From assembly GCF_000744095.1 (NCBI RefSeq), contig NZ_JQLI01000001.1, positions 186,001 to 250,000 on the forward strand: a stretch of 64,000 bases of DNA, written 5' to 3'. The DNA is from Cupriavidus necator A5-1 (GTDB lineage Bacteria > Pseudomonadota > Gammaproteobacteria > Burkholderiales > Burkholderiaceae). A program made the position numbers and the translations under genes. The notes beneath the pieces were generated by a model. The model was not told the DNA's origin, did no database searches, and saw nothing but the letters and a program-made list of their open reading frames with translations. Of the stretch, positions 33,315 to 42,849 are shown piece after piece (the stretch's first letter is position 1; each line of letters opens with the position of its first letter).

Positions 33315-33993
33315 GTTCATGGAAAGGCATGCCGATCTGTGCTCCTTCGCGTCGCCGGGGTCATGGCCTGGCTGTGCACGCGGCCGCCGAGAGTCGGCGG
33401 CCCACTCACAGTATGGGCGATTCGCTCGCGGGCGAAACCCCTGATTACAGCTGACTTGTGTAAGCGCAAGTGACACCGGGCTAAGAATTTGCCGAAAAGG
33501 CCGGTGTGGCGTCGGGACGGTCCCAATATGGTGGATTGCCGAAGCGCGCCGCAAAGAAATCGACGAAGGGCGGGTCTTTGCGGTACCAGGTGAGTCGAAT
33601 CACTTCGCTATGGCTCCCCCGAACAGCGGCGGTCGTTGCGCCCAGCGGCGTATCGAAGCGCCAAATCGGGCATGACACCAGCAAGGCCACCTCGATCCGC
33701 ATCAACCTGTCCCACCACCAGGTCCGTCAGGCGCGGGGCGAGCGTGATGTCCGACGTCAGCGGCGATGTCGTCTTGGCGACGGCGACATCCCCGATCGCG
33801 GTCGGGCTTGTGACCGATTATGTAACGCCTCCTCAATTGACGTGAGGCTTTTGGCACCTATACTCGATTCCGGTGACGGGTATTGGGTAGCCTCGATGAT
33901 GCTTGGCCCCCGGCGCCTTGTGCTCCACACCCGCAGACACAGGACGGCGAATTGGGCCATGCATGAGCGTACTGATCAAGTAAGGAGGGCAAT
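33315..33993. other. 680 bases with only unplaced protein fragments
   Basis: On the minus strand at 33481-33600 a piece reads TWYRKDPPFVDFFAARFGNP, PYWD, and at 33620-33770 another frame reads SDITLAPRLTDLVVGQVDAD. They look like coding sequence but I cannot name the gene. A six-codon frame, MSVLIK (33964-33984), precedes the UspA gene. Confidence 0.35.
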
Positions 33994-34428
33994 TTCAAGC
34001 ATCTTCTGCTGGCGGTCGATGGCTCTTCATTGGCCGAAGCGGCCTTCCACAAGGCGCTCGTATTGGCGCGCGAAATGAACGCCCGTGGTACAGCGGTGCG
34101 AGTCTGCCCGCATTTCCACGTGCTGACCTATCAGGCAGAAATGCTGACCGACACCCGCGAGGAGTACATCAAGGCGGCGTCAGAGGAGCCGACGCGATAC
34201 CTGCATGGCATTGCACAGGAGGCTGGTGCGGCCGGTGTACCTTGTGAAACGACCTATGTGGTCAATGACCACCCATACGAGGCCATCATAAAATCGGCCG
34301 AAGACAAAGGCTGCGACCTGATCGTGATGGCCTCGCATGGACGGCGCGGTGTACAAGGCTTGGTACTCGGCAGCGAGACGTTGAAGGTGCTGACCCATAG
34401 CAAGATCCCCGTGCTGGTCTACCGCTAA
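33994..34428 (+). CDS. Universal stress protein without a normal start codon
   Basis: The family N-terminus FKHLLLAVDGSSLAEAAFHK begins at 33994, nine bases after AAGGAGG, but the codon in front is AAT, not ATG. The first usable start is a TTG at 34030, which would lose the first beta strand and the ATP-contact Asp. The rest is intact: LIVMASHGRRGVQGLVLGSE, TLKVLTHSKIPVLVYR, with the G-x2-G-x9-G(S/T) ATP-binding pattern. Either the start was lost by mutation or there is a sequence error. Confidence 0.65.
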   Translation, partial: FKHLLLAVDGSSLAEAAFHKALVLAREMNARGTAVRVCPHFHVLTYQAEMLTDTREEYIKAASEEPTRYLHGIAQEAGAAGVPCETTYVVNDHPYEAIIKSAEDKGCDLIVMASHGRRGVQGLVLGSETLKVLTHSKIPVLVYR

Positions 34429-34579
34429 AGCGATAGCATCGAGGCACGTCCGCCGTTTGCTCCAAGAAGACGGCTTCTCGCTGAGCACCCATCCAATGGA
34501 TGGTGCGCCACGTCTGGATGACCAGCCAATATGGAGAGCGGCCTCTTGCACCGAGCGAGTAGGGCTAGGAGAAACGACG

Positions 34580-34957
34580 ATGGAACTGCTCGTGGAACAA
34601 GTGGAAGTCTGGGTGGCGAGCATCCCGAACAAGCCGGGTGGCCTGGCCGCGATCTTGACGACCTTGCGCGATGTGGGGGCCGACCTGCAATTCATCATTG
34701 CACGGCGCAGTCCAGACAGGCCTGGCGAAGGCGTCGTGTTTGTCACACCGCTGCAGTGGGATCGGGAAATGGTGGCGGCGGCCGTGGCAGGATTCAATAT
34801 CGCGCAGAAGCAGCACTGTGTTCGCGTCTTGGGCAGCAATCAGCCGGGGCTTGCCGTTGCAATGACCGAGGACCTAGCCGAAGCGGGGATCAACCTCCGT
34901 GGCATTTCAGCGGCGGTGATCGGTACGCAATTTGTCGCGTTTGGCTCTGCTGCGTAA
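34580..34957 (+). CDS. ACT-domain protein, shorter paralog
   Basis: 125 residues, ATG at 34580 after AGGAGAAACG. Paralog of the protein at 26907: NKPGGLAAILTTLRDVGADL and NQPGLAVAMTEDLAEAGINL are the two ACT helices. It stops at QFVAFGSAA, about 18 residues earlier than its relative, so the last strand and helix of the second ACT domain are missing; a local deletion is likely. It may still fold as a dimer. Lies 150 bases after the UspA gene. Confidence 0.65.
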   Translation: MELLVEQVEVWVASIPNKPGGLAAILTTLRDVGADLQFIIARRSPDRPGEGVVFVTPLQWDREMVAAAVAGFNIAQKQHCVRVLGSNQPGLAVAMTEDLAEAGINLRGISAAVIGTQFVAFGSAA

Positions 34958-35493
34958 GGCGGCCTTACGATAGCGAATTGCCTGCGCCCCGTTGTTGCCT
35001 ACCGCCTGTGGCCTCTTGCCTCAGTCAGACCAGCACGTGACGTGTCTCTACATATCAGGTGATCCCACGGGTTGAGGTAGTGGCCAGCGGAGTGTTTTTG
35101 CCTGGAGTGCTGGTAGTCGCCTACGACGACGATGTGCCGATGAACGAAGTGATCTGTGACGGCAGGACGGCCATCTTCGTTCACAGCGAGGCGATGGCCA
35201 TGGCCGAAATGCAGGCGTTACAGGTTCGATCCCGGTTTGATAAGTCAGCCTGGGGGCTTGACCTCCGCCTGCCGGCCATACGGGATATGCTGCAACGGAT
35301 AGCGTCAAAGCCGTCAATAAGCAAAGCGTCGAACCGGCTCAGCCTTTGAAGGGGGGCGCAGCGCGGTTCGGTAAGCACAGGTCTCGGACCTCTTCGCGTT
35401 ATCGCATGTTATACCTGAGCCGATACTATGGAAAGCCAACCCAGTTAAGGCGCTGCATGGCTACCATCCTCGCCACCTCATTGGTCGGGATTC
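34958..35493. other. 536 bases without a supported gene
   Basis: A 96-codon frame (35059-35349, MIPRVEVVASGVFLPGVLVV, opening at an ATC) has plausible codon use early on, but its end is Arg/Ser-rich and lacks a clear ribosome binding site. I see no domain in it. Confidence 0.3.
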
Positions 35494-35736
35494 TCATCGT
35501 TCCCTGAACATCGTGTCTCGCATCAACGACGAAGACGGCAAAGTTTCGATGAGTTTTCGAGCCCAAAGAAGCCCCCGATATTGGGCGGTTTCACTATTCG
35601 CGTAGTGCCCCAATGCTCCCGATTCTCGGACTATTCGCTGCCCTAGGCATACGCGACCATGCGCCTCATAACCACCCTCACCATTGGGGCTTGCAAAGCC
35701 TTCGGCGAAGTATCCAAGGTACACCTCGATAGACAT
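35494..35736 (-). CDS. Small conserved hypothetical protein
   Basis: 80 residues starting MSIEVYLGYFAEGFASPNGE; the Y-x-G-Y-x-x-x-G-x-A start resembles short Cupriavidus and Ralstonia proteins of about 75 residues that share a twisted beta start and a C-terminal helix (AQYRGLLWARKLIETLP). ATG at 35736 after AGGGGAGCGC. Function unknown. The C-terminus (SSLMRDTMFRER) looks frayed. Confidence 0.45.
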   Translation of the reverse strand: MSIEVYLGYFAEGFASPNGEGGYEAHGRVCLGQRIVRESGALGHYANSETAQYRGLLWARKLIETLPSSSLMRDTMFRER

Positions 35737-35994
35737 AAGCGCTCCCCTTCAACAGTCCGCACTTTGCCCAAGTAATTGATAGCTTAATAGATGCTGACAG
35801 GCAATGCCAGCTGGAATTTCGTTCGCAGGCCTAGACTCCACCTGAGCTGCCGCCTTCTGTCTGGGCCGGTAAGCCCGCGAATGTCGATCGGCGCGCGCCG
35901 TGCTGCGATCCATGCGCTGGTGCCCGGCATACATACGTTGGCCGAACAACAGGGCCTCGAATGCGCCCAATCTCGGTGATGCTATCGTGAGAAT

Positions 35995-36375
35995 GTGCTG
36001 GCACACGCGTACGCGCAGTGTCGCTCGAACAGGGGCGCACCGCGTGTCGATCGGCAAGACTTTGCGGAGGTCGAAGCGTATGGGGTGCAGTGGCTCGGCG
36101 AACTGGCGCTTGCGCTCAGGCAGGAGAGTTACCGAGCGGACCTATCAGACGAGTGTTTATCCCGAAAGCCAATGGCAAACTCAGGCCACTGGGCATCTCG
36201 ACCTTGCGGGGTCGGGTGTGCTTGACAGCAGCAATGCTGGTGCTCGAACCGGTCTTCGAAGCGGATCTTCTATTCGAGCAGTACGCCTACCGGCCGGGCC
36301 GCAATGCCCAGCAGGCGGTAATCGCGGTGGAAGAATTGCTGTTTCGCGGTCACACGGACGCCGTTGACGCCGACT
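35995..36375 (+). pseudogene. Group II intron reverse transcriptase/maturase fragment
   Basis: RQDFAEVEAYGVQWLGELAL in one frame and IRRVFIPKANGKLRPLGIST, EQYAYRPGRNAQQAVIAVEE in another belong to the N-terminal finger region of LtrA-type reverse transcriptases. A frameshift lies near 36145. The match stops abruptly at about 36372, before the YADD active site. No domain V/VI RNA could be found. Confidence 0.65.
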
Positions 36376-36487
36376 TGTTCGAATCCACATGCCAGACAAG
36401 TTCGGTTTGCTTGGCGGTAGTCATCATGATCCGGGTCTCCCTGGTTTCACGAATTTGCACCAATAGCTTCGTAGACGCGAGCACTCG

Positions 36488-37550
36488 TTAATGGAATTCC
36501 TTGCGCAAATCGACGCTGCACCGTTCGCCGATCGCGCTGTAGTTCTGTGCCGGCCAGTGCTCGGCCTGATCGCGCCCTTGGGTGCGTAGGTAGCAGAGAA
36601 AGTCCCAGTCCGCATTAAACTTGCTGGAAACGCCGAGCGCCGTCATGGTCTGGTCCGAGCCGATCGAATGGATAAGCATTTCCTTCATCTCGGTCCGGTC
36701 CAGCTTGCCGTCCTGGATCAGGGTGGTGATGAAGCTGATCGCACGCAGCTCGCGGATCAACGAGGAATTGAAGCTGACTTCGTTAATGCGATTGAGAATC
36801 TCCATCGCGGTCTTCGGGACGCCCTTGCGAACGATCGGGTTGATATGGACGATCACCACATCCCGCGTGCCGCAGTTATAGATCAGCGGGAAGCTGGCGG
36901 GGTTGCCGACGTAACCCCCGTCCCAGTAGTGTTGGCCGTCAATCTCCACGGCCCGGAACAGGGACGGCAGGCAGGCCGAGGCCAGCACCGCCTTCAGACA
37001 GACTTCCCCGCGCGAGAACACGCGCAAACTGCCGGTTTCGACATTGGTTGCGCACAGATAGAGCTGGATCGGGCAATGTCGGCTCAGGGCGTCGAAATCG
37101 ACATGACGGGCAAGAACGTCGCGCAGCGGGTTGAAGTTGAAAGGATTGAAATCGTAGGGTGAGAGTACGCGCAGCAACAGGTCCGTCAGCACGTACATCG
37201 GCGAGCTGTCGAGCCCGTAACCACGATGCAGCCAGGTCTCCCACGGCAGTTTGCGGAACGGGCTGCAGATCTGCGCGGTGCTGGAAACGTCTCGCCAGAA
37301 GTTGTGCAGCGCGGTGCGAGCGCAAGGCGGCCCCACCCTTGAGCAAACCGTAGGCGAGTACCGCGGCATTCATTGCACCGGCGCTGGTGGCGCTGATGCC
37401 TTCAATGGCGAGCCGTTCGTCCTCGAGCAGGCGGTCAAGTACGCCCCAGGCAAAGGCGCCATGGGCACCCCCGCCCTGCAATGCGAGCGTGATGGGCTTT
37501 ACGGGGGCCTTGGCGCCGCCTGCGTGGTGTGTTCCGGGGTTGGTAGACAC
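36488..37550 (-). pseudogene. Patatin-like phospholipase with one frameshift
   Basis: GTG start at 37550 behind GGGAG. First frame: LALQGGGAHGAFAWGVLDRL and the nucleophile region ISATSAGAMNAAVLAYGLL. Near 37320 the frame changes and continues RTALHNFWRDVSSTAQICSP, then ASACLPSLFRAVEIDGQHYW, the catalytic Asp in DGGYVGNP and a long C-terminal part as in the DUF3734 patatins of Ralstonia. All conserved parts are present over some 350 codons, so a single indel or a sequencing error may be the only defect. Confidence 0.7.
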
Positions 37551-37567
37551 GTCTCGCTCCCTCAGTG

Positions 37568-37725
37568 TCAGATCCAGCCGCCGTTCGTGGCCAGCGCCGT
37601 CGCGGTCATCGAGGCCGAGTGGTCGGAGGCGAGGAATACCGCCAAGGCGGCCGGTTCGACGACCCGCACGAATTCCTTGCGGGCCTGATGCACCGGCATG
37701 ACATGACGTACCAAGTTGGCGGGGA
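37568..37725 (-). pseudogene. 3-hydroxybutyrate dehydrogenase 3' end
   Basis: ARKEFVRVVEPAALAVFLAS, DHSASMTATALATNGGWI, stop is the C-terminus of an SDR, most like 3-hydroxybutyrate dehydrogenase, which is encoded next to the DUF3734 patatin in related genomes. The first 200 residues are gone, replaced by a response-regulator piece in the same frame. Confidence 0.55.
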
Positions 37726-38015
37726 CAATGTCCTTCGCCCCTTGTAGTGCGGGCAAATTGTGATCAAGTTGGGCGGTGAGCATGATCACGGCAAGGTAGC
37801 GGTCTGCCTCGACTTCCTTCAAGTCTTCCATCACCTGGAATCCAGCCCAGGCGGGCATCTGGAGATCAAGCACGATCAGATCGTAGCGGTTCTGGCTTCA
37901 AAGCTCGCAAACCACACGCAGATCCATTTTATGACGACGCAAACGTGGCCGGGCCGCGCAGCATCTGCTCGAGCAACAGGACATCGGCCTCCAGATCGTC
38001 GGCGATCAGGATCCT
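37726..38015 (-). pseudogene. Response regulator receiver fragment
   Basis: ILIADDLEADVLLLEQML (first strand and acidic pair), then after a disruption RYDLIVLDLQMPAWAGFQVM (phosphoacceptor Asp) and EDLKEVEADRYLAVIMLTAQ. About two thirds of a receiver domain, interrupted near 37930 and fused at its end to the dehydrogenase remnant. Confidence 0.6.
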
Positions 38016-38247
38016 TGCCTCAAGGTTTGTCGGATGGGCTAACCACATCGCGCATCCTGGAGGGGCTCTTGAGGAGATTATGCTCTGCCATCGACTGTGC
38101 TGAGCAATCTGCTAGCAGAACCCATAAGGTCTGCAAAGCGGCACATTTTCCAACGTCTTTGATCAACGACGCCCCCATCGCGCGCGACGATTCGTACCAT
38201 TCAGCAACTGGCTGACCGCATCCGAGCCACCCGGGTCAGGGGGAGGG

Positions 38248-38403
38248 ATGCCCATTGACCCGGCGGCGAGGAGTTACGGTGTCTCTGTCGGCATGCTGTC
38301 CAAGCTAGTCAATGGCAAGGGCGTCAATCTCGAGATGTCCTGCGTGTGCGGTCAGCATCGTCAAAGTTGGGAGTCGCCGATGTGCGAAGCCAGCCGGGTC
38401 TGA
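38248..38403 (+). pseudogene. Possible HigA-like antitoxin fragment
   Basis: 51 codons with good ribosome spacing (GGGAGGG before ATG). AARSYGVSVGMLSKLVNGKG, VNLEMS resembles the second half of an XRE helix-turn-helix of the HigA/VapI type (GVSRxTLSxxLNGKxGIxxEMA). It lacks the first helices and the C-terminal part. No toxin gene is beside it. Weak call. Confidence 0.35.
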
Positions 38404-38519
38404 CTCAGCCGAGGTCAGACAAAATGCCGCGTGGGATAAGCGCGCCCCCAGGTGCCGTGGCGCGGAGATGGATTGCTGTGCGCCTTCGCTGAACCGGCTG
38501 TCCACGCCAAAGCCTCAAC

Positions 38520-39023
38520 CTATCGAGCCGCATCAACGGGGTGCGACGCCTTCGCCGATTTGGACGGTGCCCCCGGCCAACGCCTCGCTTGCAGTTGCTG
38601 CGCCCGTTTTGCATCCTCCGGGCGAACCTGCCCCGCCTCCTGGCCGGCCAGATCCATTCGCGATGCGCCTTCGATGAGGCAGGCCCAGTAGCGGGCGCCG
38701 CGGCACCAGGTCTTGATCGCCTCGCGCAATTCGGCCTCGCTCAGGGAAAGGTCCTGCGCGTATGGGAGGAGATCCTCGAAGATGCCGATCTTGAGCGGCA
38801 CCTTGGGCGCCGGGTTCTTCGGAAAGGCTAGCGGAAAACGCCGTTGCAGCCTGGCGATCGCGTGGACCACCGGATCGACCGACTTTGCCGGCTTTGCCGG
38901 ATTGGCCGGCGCAGCGTCCCGTGCGCGGGGTGGCCTGGCCCGCTTCGGAGCCTTGGCAGCCTTTTCGGCCTTTGCCTGCTCTGCCAGTTGTACTCTGAGT
39001 GCCGCAAGTTGTTCGAAGCCCAT
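38520..39023 (-). CDS. ProQ/FinO-family RNA-binding protein
   Basis: 167 residues from the ATG at 39023 (MGFEQLAALRVQLAEQAKAE), the usual opening in Burkholderiales. A basic linker (residues 18-48) leads into the ProQ/FinO fold: ARLQRRFPLAFPKNPAPKVP, LKIGIFEDLLPYAQDLSLSE, IKTWCRGARYWACLIEGA. These proteins bind 3' stem-loops of small RNAs and mRNAs. A longer in-frame start at 39086 runs into an IS3 remnant and is rejected. No ribosome binding site is obvious at 39023, so insertion may have removed the native leader. Confidence 0.8.
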   Translation of the reverse strand: MGFEQLAALRVQLAEQAKAEKAAKAPKRARPPRARDAAPANPAKPAKSVDPVVHAIARLQRRFPLAFPKNPAPKVPLKIGIFEDLLPYAQDLSLSEAELREAIKTWCRGARYWACLIEGASRMDLAGQEAGQVRPEDAKRAQQLQARRWPGAPSKSAKASHPVDAAR

Positions 39024-39084
39024 TGTATCCAGTGGTGTATCGCGAGGAGCGATTTTAGCAGCCGCGTCCCCTTCGGGGCTTGCC

Positions 39085-39180
39085 ATTGGCTTCGAGCATT
39101 ACAACGAGCAGCACCCCCACAGTGCTCTGAACTACCGCTTGCCGCGAGAGTTCAGGCGCGCTATGGCGTTATCAACCTAA
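39085..39180 (+). mobile_element. IS3-family transposase 3' end
   Basis: IGFEHYNEQHPHSALNYRLP, REFRRAM, stop at 39178 is the C-terminus of an IS3-type OrfB integrase-core transposase. GTGTCCGGGGACCCAGGGGC follows at about 39190, probably the terminal repeat. The rest of the element is absent. It abuts the 5' side of the ProQ gene. Confidence 0.6.
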
Positions 39181-39651
39181 GGGTGTGACCGTGTCCGGGG
39201 ACCCAGGGGCAAATCCATTTGCGTATCGACTCCCCCTTGAGCGGCTAACCCTCAATCCGGATTTGGATGTCGACATCTATGGGGATGCTTAGGTCGAAGT
39301 CGTTAGCTGTGCATTCAACGGCACTCCCGGAGCCTGCTGCCCTAACGTGCGGGGACTAACGTTTACCAATCATCGTGACGTGCTCTCTAGTTTATGCTCT
39401 TGGCGTTGGGGCCAAGTCGATGCGCATTGGTAGGGGTCACCCGCGCCGGCAGCGGTATCTGGCAGCGAAAGGCGTCTCCTGGTGGCAAGCTTGGGGCACA
39501 CATTTTGCCCTTCAAGACAAAGCGAGCTGTTGAACCCGTCGGCTAAGGGGCTTGACAGTCAGTGCCTCTTGGTCGCATAACCGTCGACTCAGGGTGTCAG
39601 TTGCGGCGCTGCATCGCAGAGTTCCTCATCATCGGATAGGAGTCGCAGCGC
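39181..39651. other. 470-base region without genes before iorA
   Basis: No coding frame is supported. The left end is IS3 terminal debris; the right end carries the promoter listed separately. Confidence 0.5.
39552..39581 (+). promoter_or_regulatory. Sigma70-like promoter for the IorAB operon
   Basis: TTGACA (39552-39557), 18 bases, CATAAC (39576-39581), 70 bases before the ATG at 39652, with GGATAGGAG as ribosome binding site. Confidence 0.45.
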
Positions 39652-40119
39652 ATGCTGAAGCTAGAGGTCAACGGCCAGTCGCACGTAGTCGACTTGCCTG
39701 GCGAAACCCCGCTACTGTGGACACTTCGGGATGAGCTGGGGATGTCGGGAACCAAGTTCGGTTGCGGGGCAGGGCTTTGTGGCGCCTGTACGGTGCATCT
39801 GGATGGCACGCCCGTGCGTTCCTGCATCACGCCCATCTCGGCAGTCGAGGGAAAGAACATACGGACGATCGAAGGCCTCGGGCAGGTCAAGATTGGCGCC
39901 GCACTGCAGGCAGCCTGGATTGCGCTGGGTGTCCCCCAGTGTGGCTACTGCCAGTGCGGGCAACTGATGTCGGCTGCGGCGCTGCTTGCCGAGCATCCAC
40001 GTCCCAGTGATGAGCAGATCGACCAGGCGATGAGTGGAAACCTTTGCCGGTGTGGCACCTATAGCCGTATCCACGCCGCGATCAAAAAGGCTGCCGCAGC
40101 GCTGGGAGGCAAGGCATGA
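39652..40119 (+). CDS. [2Fe-2S] subunit of a xanthine oxidase-family dehydrogenase (IorA-like)
   Basis: 155 residues with two [2Fe-2S] sites: the plant-ferredoxin type [15 protein letters not shown] (residues 38-52) and the C-terminal [10 protein letters not shown] ... GNLCRCGTY. It is the electron-transfer small subunit of a molybdenum hydroxylase, best matching isoquinoline 1-oxidoreductase alpha. Its stop overlaps the start of the large subunit (ATGA). The FAD subunit of other hydroxylases is absent, as expected for the IorAB type. Confidence 0.87.
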   Translation: MLKLEVNGQSHVVDLPGETPLLWTLRDELGMSGTKFGCGAGLCGACTVHLDGTPVRSCITPISAVEGKNIRTIEGLGQVKIGAALQAAWIALGVPQCGYCQCGQLMSAAALLAEHPRPSDEQIDQAMSGNLCRCGTYSRIHAAIKKAAAALGGKA

Positions 40120-42431
40120 GCGCGACACGCAAGGACGCTGTCCACTACGCCAGCAGCGCTGCATCGATTTCGCGTCGGCAATGGTTGAAGATGGCTTTGG
40201 CATCTGGTCTGGCAATTGCGGTGTCGCTGGAAGGTGTAGTGATAGCCCGACGATTCAGGCCAGGCAGGTTCGGTGGCGATGGCATGGCAGGCGGTCAGGT
40301 GGATAACCCCCTCATCTTTGTTTCGATCACCCCGGACGGCGTAGTGTCCGTGGTCTGCCATAGGTCGGAGATGGGGCAGGGGGTGCGCTCCAGCATCCCT
40401 CTGATCGTAGCCGAGGAGCTTGAGGCCGATTTGACCCGTGTCCGGGTCGTACAGGCGGATGGCGACGAACAGCGCTACGGCAACCAGAATACCGACGGCT
40501 CGCGTAGCATCCGGCATTGGATGATGCCTGGGCGTCGCGTTGGGGCAGCGGCAAGGACAATGCTGGAAGTTGCTGCGGCAGCGCGCTGGAATGTGCCGAT
40601 TGCCGAGGTGCGCGCGCGCAATCACACGCTCGTGCATGTGCCGACTGGCCGGACGCTGGGTTTTGGTGATGTCGCTGCCGACGCCATGCGACAGCCGGTT
40701 CCGGCGGCCAGCGAACTCAGACTCAAGCCGGATGCCCAGTTCCGCTATATCGGCAAAGAGAATACCTGGCTGATCGACGGCTCCGATATGGTACACGGGC
40801 GCGCGGCCTATGGCATCGACACTCGCCTTGAGGGAATGGTCTACGCCGTGGTGGCCCGGCCTCCGGTGTTGGGTGGAAGGGTGAAGCGCTACGATGCTAC
40901 CAGGGCGCTGCAGGTGGCAGGCGTCCTGCGCGTGATAGAAATCGAGCCAAGTCCGCCACCGGCCGGTTTCAATCCTCTTGGTGGAATCGCGGTCATCGCC
41001 CGCAATACCTGGGCGGCCATGAAAGGTCGGAAAGCGCTCGTGGTGGAATGGGATGACGGCCGCAACGCCTCCTATGACTCCGAGGTCTACAGGGGTACGC
41101 TCGAGAAGGCCGCACGTGCTCCCGCGAAGGTCATGCGCAATGACGGCGACACCACGCAGGCGTTGGCGCAGGCGAGTCGGCGCGCGGAGGCCGAGTACTA
41201 TCTGCCTCATCTGGCGCATGCCTGCATGGAGCCTCCGGTTGCGACGGCCCGGATTGTGGATGGTAAATGCGAGGTGTGGGCTTCTGTACAGGCACCACAA
41301 TCGGCTCGCGACGCCGTCGCTGCGCGGCTGGCAATGAAGCAGGATCAGGTCGCCGTACATGTGACGCTGCTCGGTGGAGGCTTCGGTCGCAAATCCAAGC
41401 CGGATTTTGCTGTCGAAGCCGCTGTGTTGTCGCAAGCCATGGGCGGTAAGCCAGTCAAGCTGCAATGGACCCGCGACGACGATATTCACCATGACTATTT
41501 CCATGCCGTGGCTGTCGAGCGGTTCGAAGCCGCACTGGGCGAAGACGGCAAGCCGGTAGCCTGGCTGCACCGCTCGTCGGCTCCAACCATAGGGTCAACG
41601 TTCACGGCCGGACAGAAGGGGCTGAGCCCAGGGGAGATGGGGCAGAGCGCAATCAACATTCCCTTCCGGATTCCGAATATTCGCATCGAAACCACGGAGG
41701 TGGATGCGCATACGCGTATCGGCTGGTTTCGATCCGTGTCCAACATTCCCCACGCCTTCGGGGTGCAATCTTTCGTTGCGGAACTTGCCGCTGCCGCCGG
41801 GCGGGATCATAAGGACTACTTGCTGGACTTGATCGGTCCGGCAAGGCGGATTTCACCACGCGAGCTTTCCGACGATACCAACTACGACGAGGACCCCGAG
41901 CGCTATCCCTTCGACACGGGGCGTCTGCGTGGCGTGATCGAGATGGCGGCGAAAGCCGCACGTTGGGGCCGTGCGATGCCAGAGGGAAGGGGCATCGGCA
42001 TTGCAGCGTCCTATTCGTTCATGAGCTATACCGCTGCCGTAATCGAAGTCAGCGTGGATGACAGGGGCGCGCTGCGCATCGAGAGCGTCGACATGGCGAT
42101 CGATTGCGGCCCCCAGGTGAACCCGGACCGCATCCGTTCGCAACTGGAAGGCGCCTGCATCATGGGGTTGAGCCTGGCTTTGTATGGCGAAATCAGCTTC
42201 AAGCACGGGCGGGTAGTGCAGTCCAATTTCCACGACTACCAGGTGTTGCGGCACCATGAAACCCCGCGGTCGCTGCGCGTTCACCTTGTGCCGCCGGATA
42301 TGTCGGTGGCGCCGGGTGGGGTCGGGGAGCCGGGCCTTCCTCCCATCGCACCTGCGCTATGCAACGCAATTTTTGCTGCAACTGGACGACGAATCCGGAA
42401 TCTGCCAATCGGGCAGCAGATTTCGGCCTAG
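40116..42431 (+). CDS. Molybdopterin subunit, IorB/aldehyde dehydrogenase-like, TAT-exported
   Basis: 771 residues. Twin-arginine signal near the start ([20 protein letters not shown]), so it matures in the cytosol with its cofactor and is exported with the small subunit. Molybdopterin-binding landmarks: [57 protein letters not shown] and [19 protein letters not shown], in which the Glu of GVGEPG is the catalytic base. Oxidises an N-heterocycle or aldehyde at the membrane; electrons may go to a cytochrome c, but none is encoded beside it. Confidence 0.86.
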   Translation: MSATRKDAVHYASSAASISRRQWLKMALASGLAIAVSLEGVVIARRFRPGRFGGDGMAGGQVDNPLIFVSITPDGVVSVVCHRSEMGQGVRSSIPLIVAEELEADLTRVRVVQADGDEQRYGNQNTDGSRSIRHWMMPGRRVGAAARTMLEVAAAARWNVPIAEVRARNHTLVHVPTGRTLGFGDVAADAMRQPVPAASELRLKPDAQFRYIGKENTWLIDGSDMVHGRAAYGIDTRLEGMVYAVVARPPVLGGRVKRYDATRALQVAGVLRVIEIEPSPPPAGFNPLGGIAVIARNTWAAMKGRKALVVEWDDGRNASYDSEVYRGTLEKAARAPAKVMRNDGDTTQALAQASRRAEAEYYLPHLAHACMEPPVATARIVDGKCEVWASVQAPQSARDAVAARLAMKQDQVAVHVTLLGGGFGRKSKPDFAVEAAVLSQAMGGKPVKLQWTRDDDIHHDYFHAVAVERFEAALGEDGKPVAWLHRSSAPTIGSTFTAGQKGLSPGEMGQSAINIPFRIPNIRIETTEVDAHTRIGWFRSVSNIPHAFGVQSFVAELAAAAGRDHKDYLLDLIGPARRISPRELSDDTNYDEDPERYPFDTGRLRGVIEMAAKAARWGRAMPEGRGIGIAASYSFMSYTAAVIEVSVDDRGALRIESVDMAIDCGPQVNPDRIRSQLEGACIMGLSLALYGEISFKHGRVVQSNFHDYQVLRHHETPRSLRVHLVPPDMSVAPGGVGEPGLPPIAPALCNAIFAATGRRIRNLPIGQQISA

Positions 42432-42639
42432 GGTGGCTTCCCGGCGGCGGCGCTGGTAGACACTGTCCGGGCTTGCGTAAATTGCCGCTGCGTCCGTGGG
42501 GTCTGGTTGAGGTGCACTTGCTCGTTCGTGCGCTCGTCCAGCGACAGGACGCAGTTACCGTTGACCGCCGCCATCGAGGTTAGAAGCACGGTTGACCGAT
42601 TCCGTCATCCGGCAACTGCGGATACCCACGGGGAGCGAA

Positions 42640-42785
42640 TATCCGACAGAAAGCGGTGCGCGCGCGGATGTACCGGACTCTGGAAGAACTGCTCCGGCTT
42701 GGCGCGTGCGTTCGAGCACCCGGCCCTGATCCATGAAGATCACGCGGTCCACCACTCCGCGCGCGAAACCAAGCGCGGTGTGCAA
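42640..42785 (-). pseudogene. Amino acid ABC transporter ATPase 3' fragment
   Basis: TALGFARGVVDRVIFMDQGR, VLE is the post-Walker-B end of a GlnQ/GltL-type ATPase (H-x-x-GFAR-x-V-x-DRV-x-FMD-x-G-x-I). About 30 codons remain before the frame is lost. Region 42432-42850 otherwise shows no gene. Confidence 0.4.
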
Positions 42786-42849
42786 AGATGGTGGTTGCGG
42801 CCGTAACCGCGTCGCCTCGAAGTCCGCTTCTGACTCGTCGGTTGCGCTA

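Noticed and set aside
35215-35240. tRNA-like T-loop (GGTTCGATCCCGG)
   Set aside because: The flanking stem has a mismatch, and no acceptor stem, D-arm or anticodon arm can be drawn around it.
40059-41570. 503-codon open frame on the minus strand
   Set aside because: Antisense to the molybdopterin subunit; no motif and no ribosome binding site.
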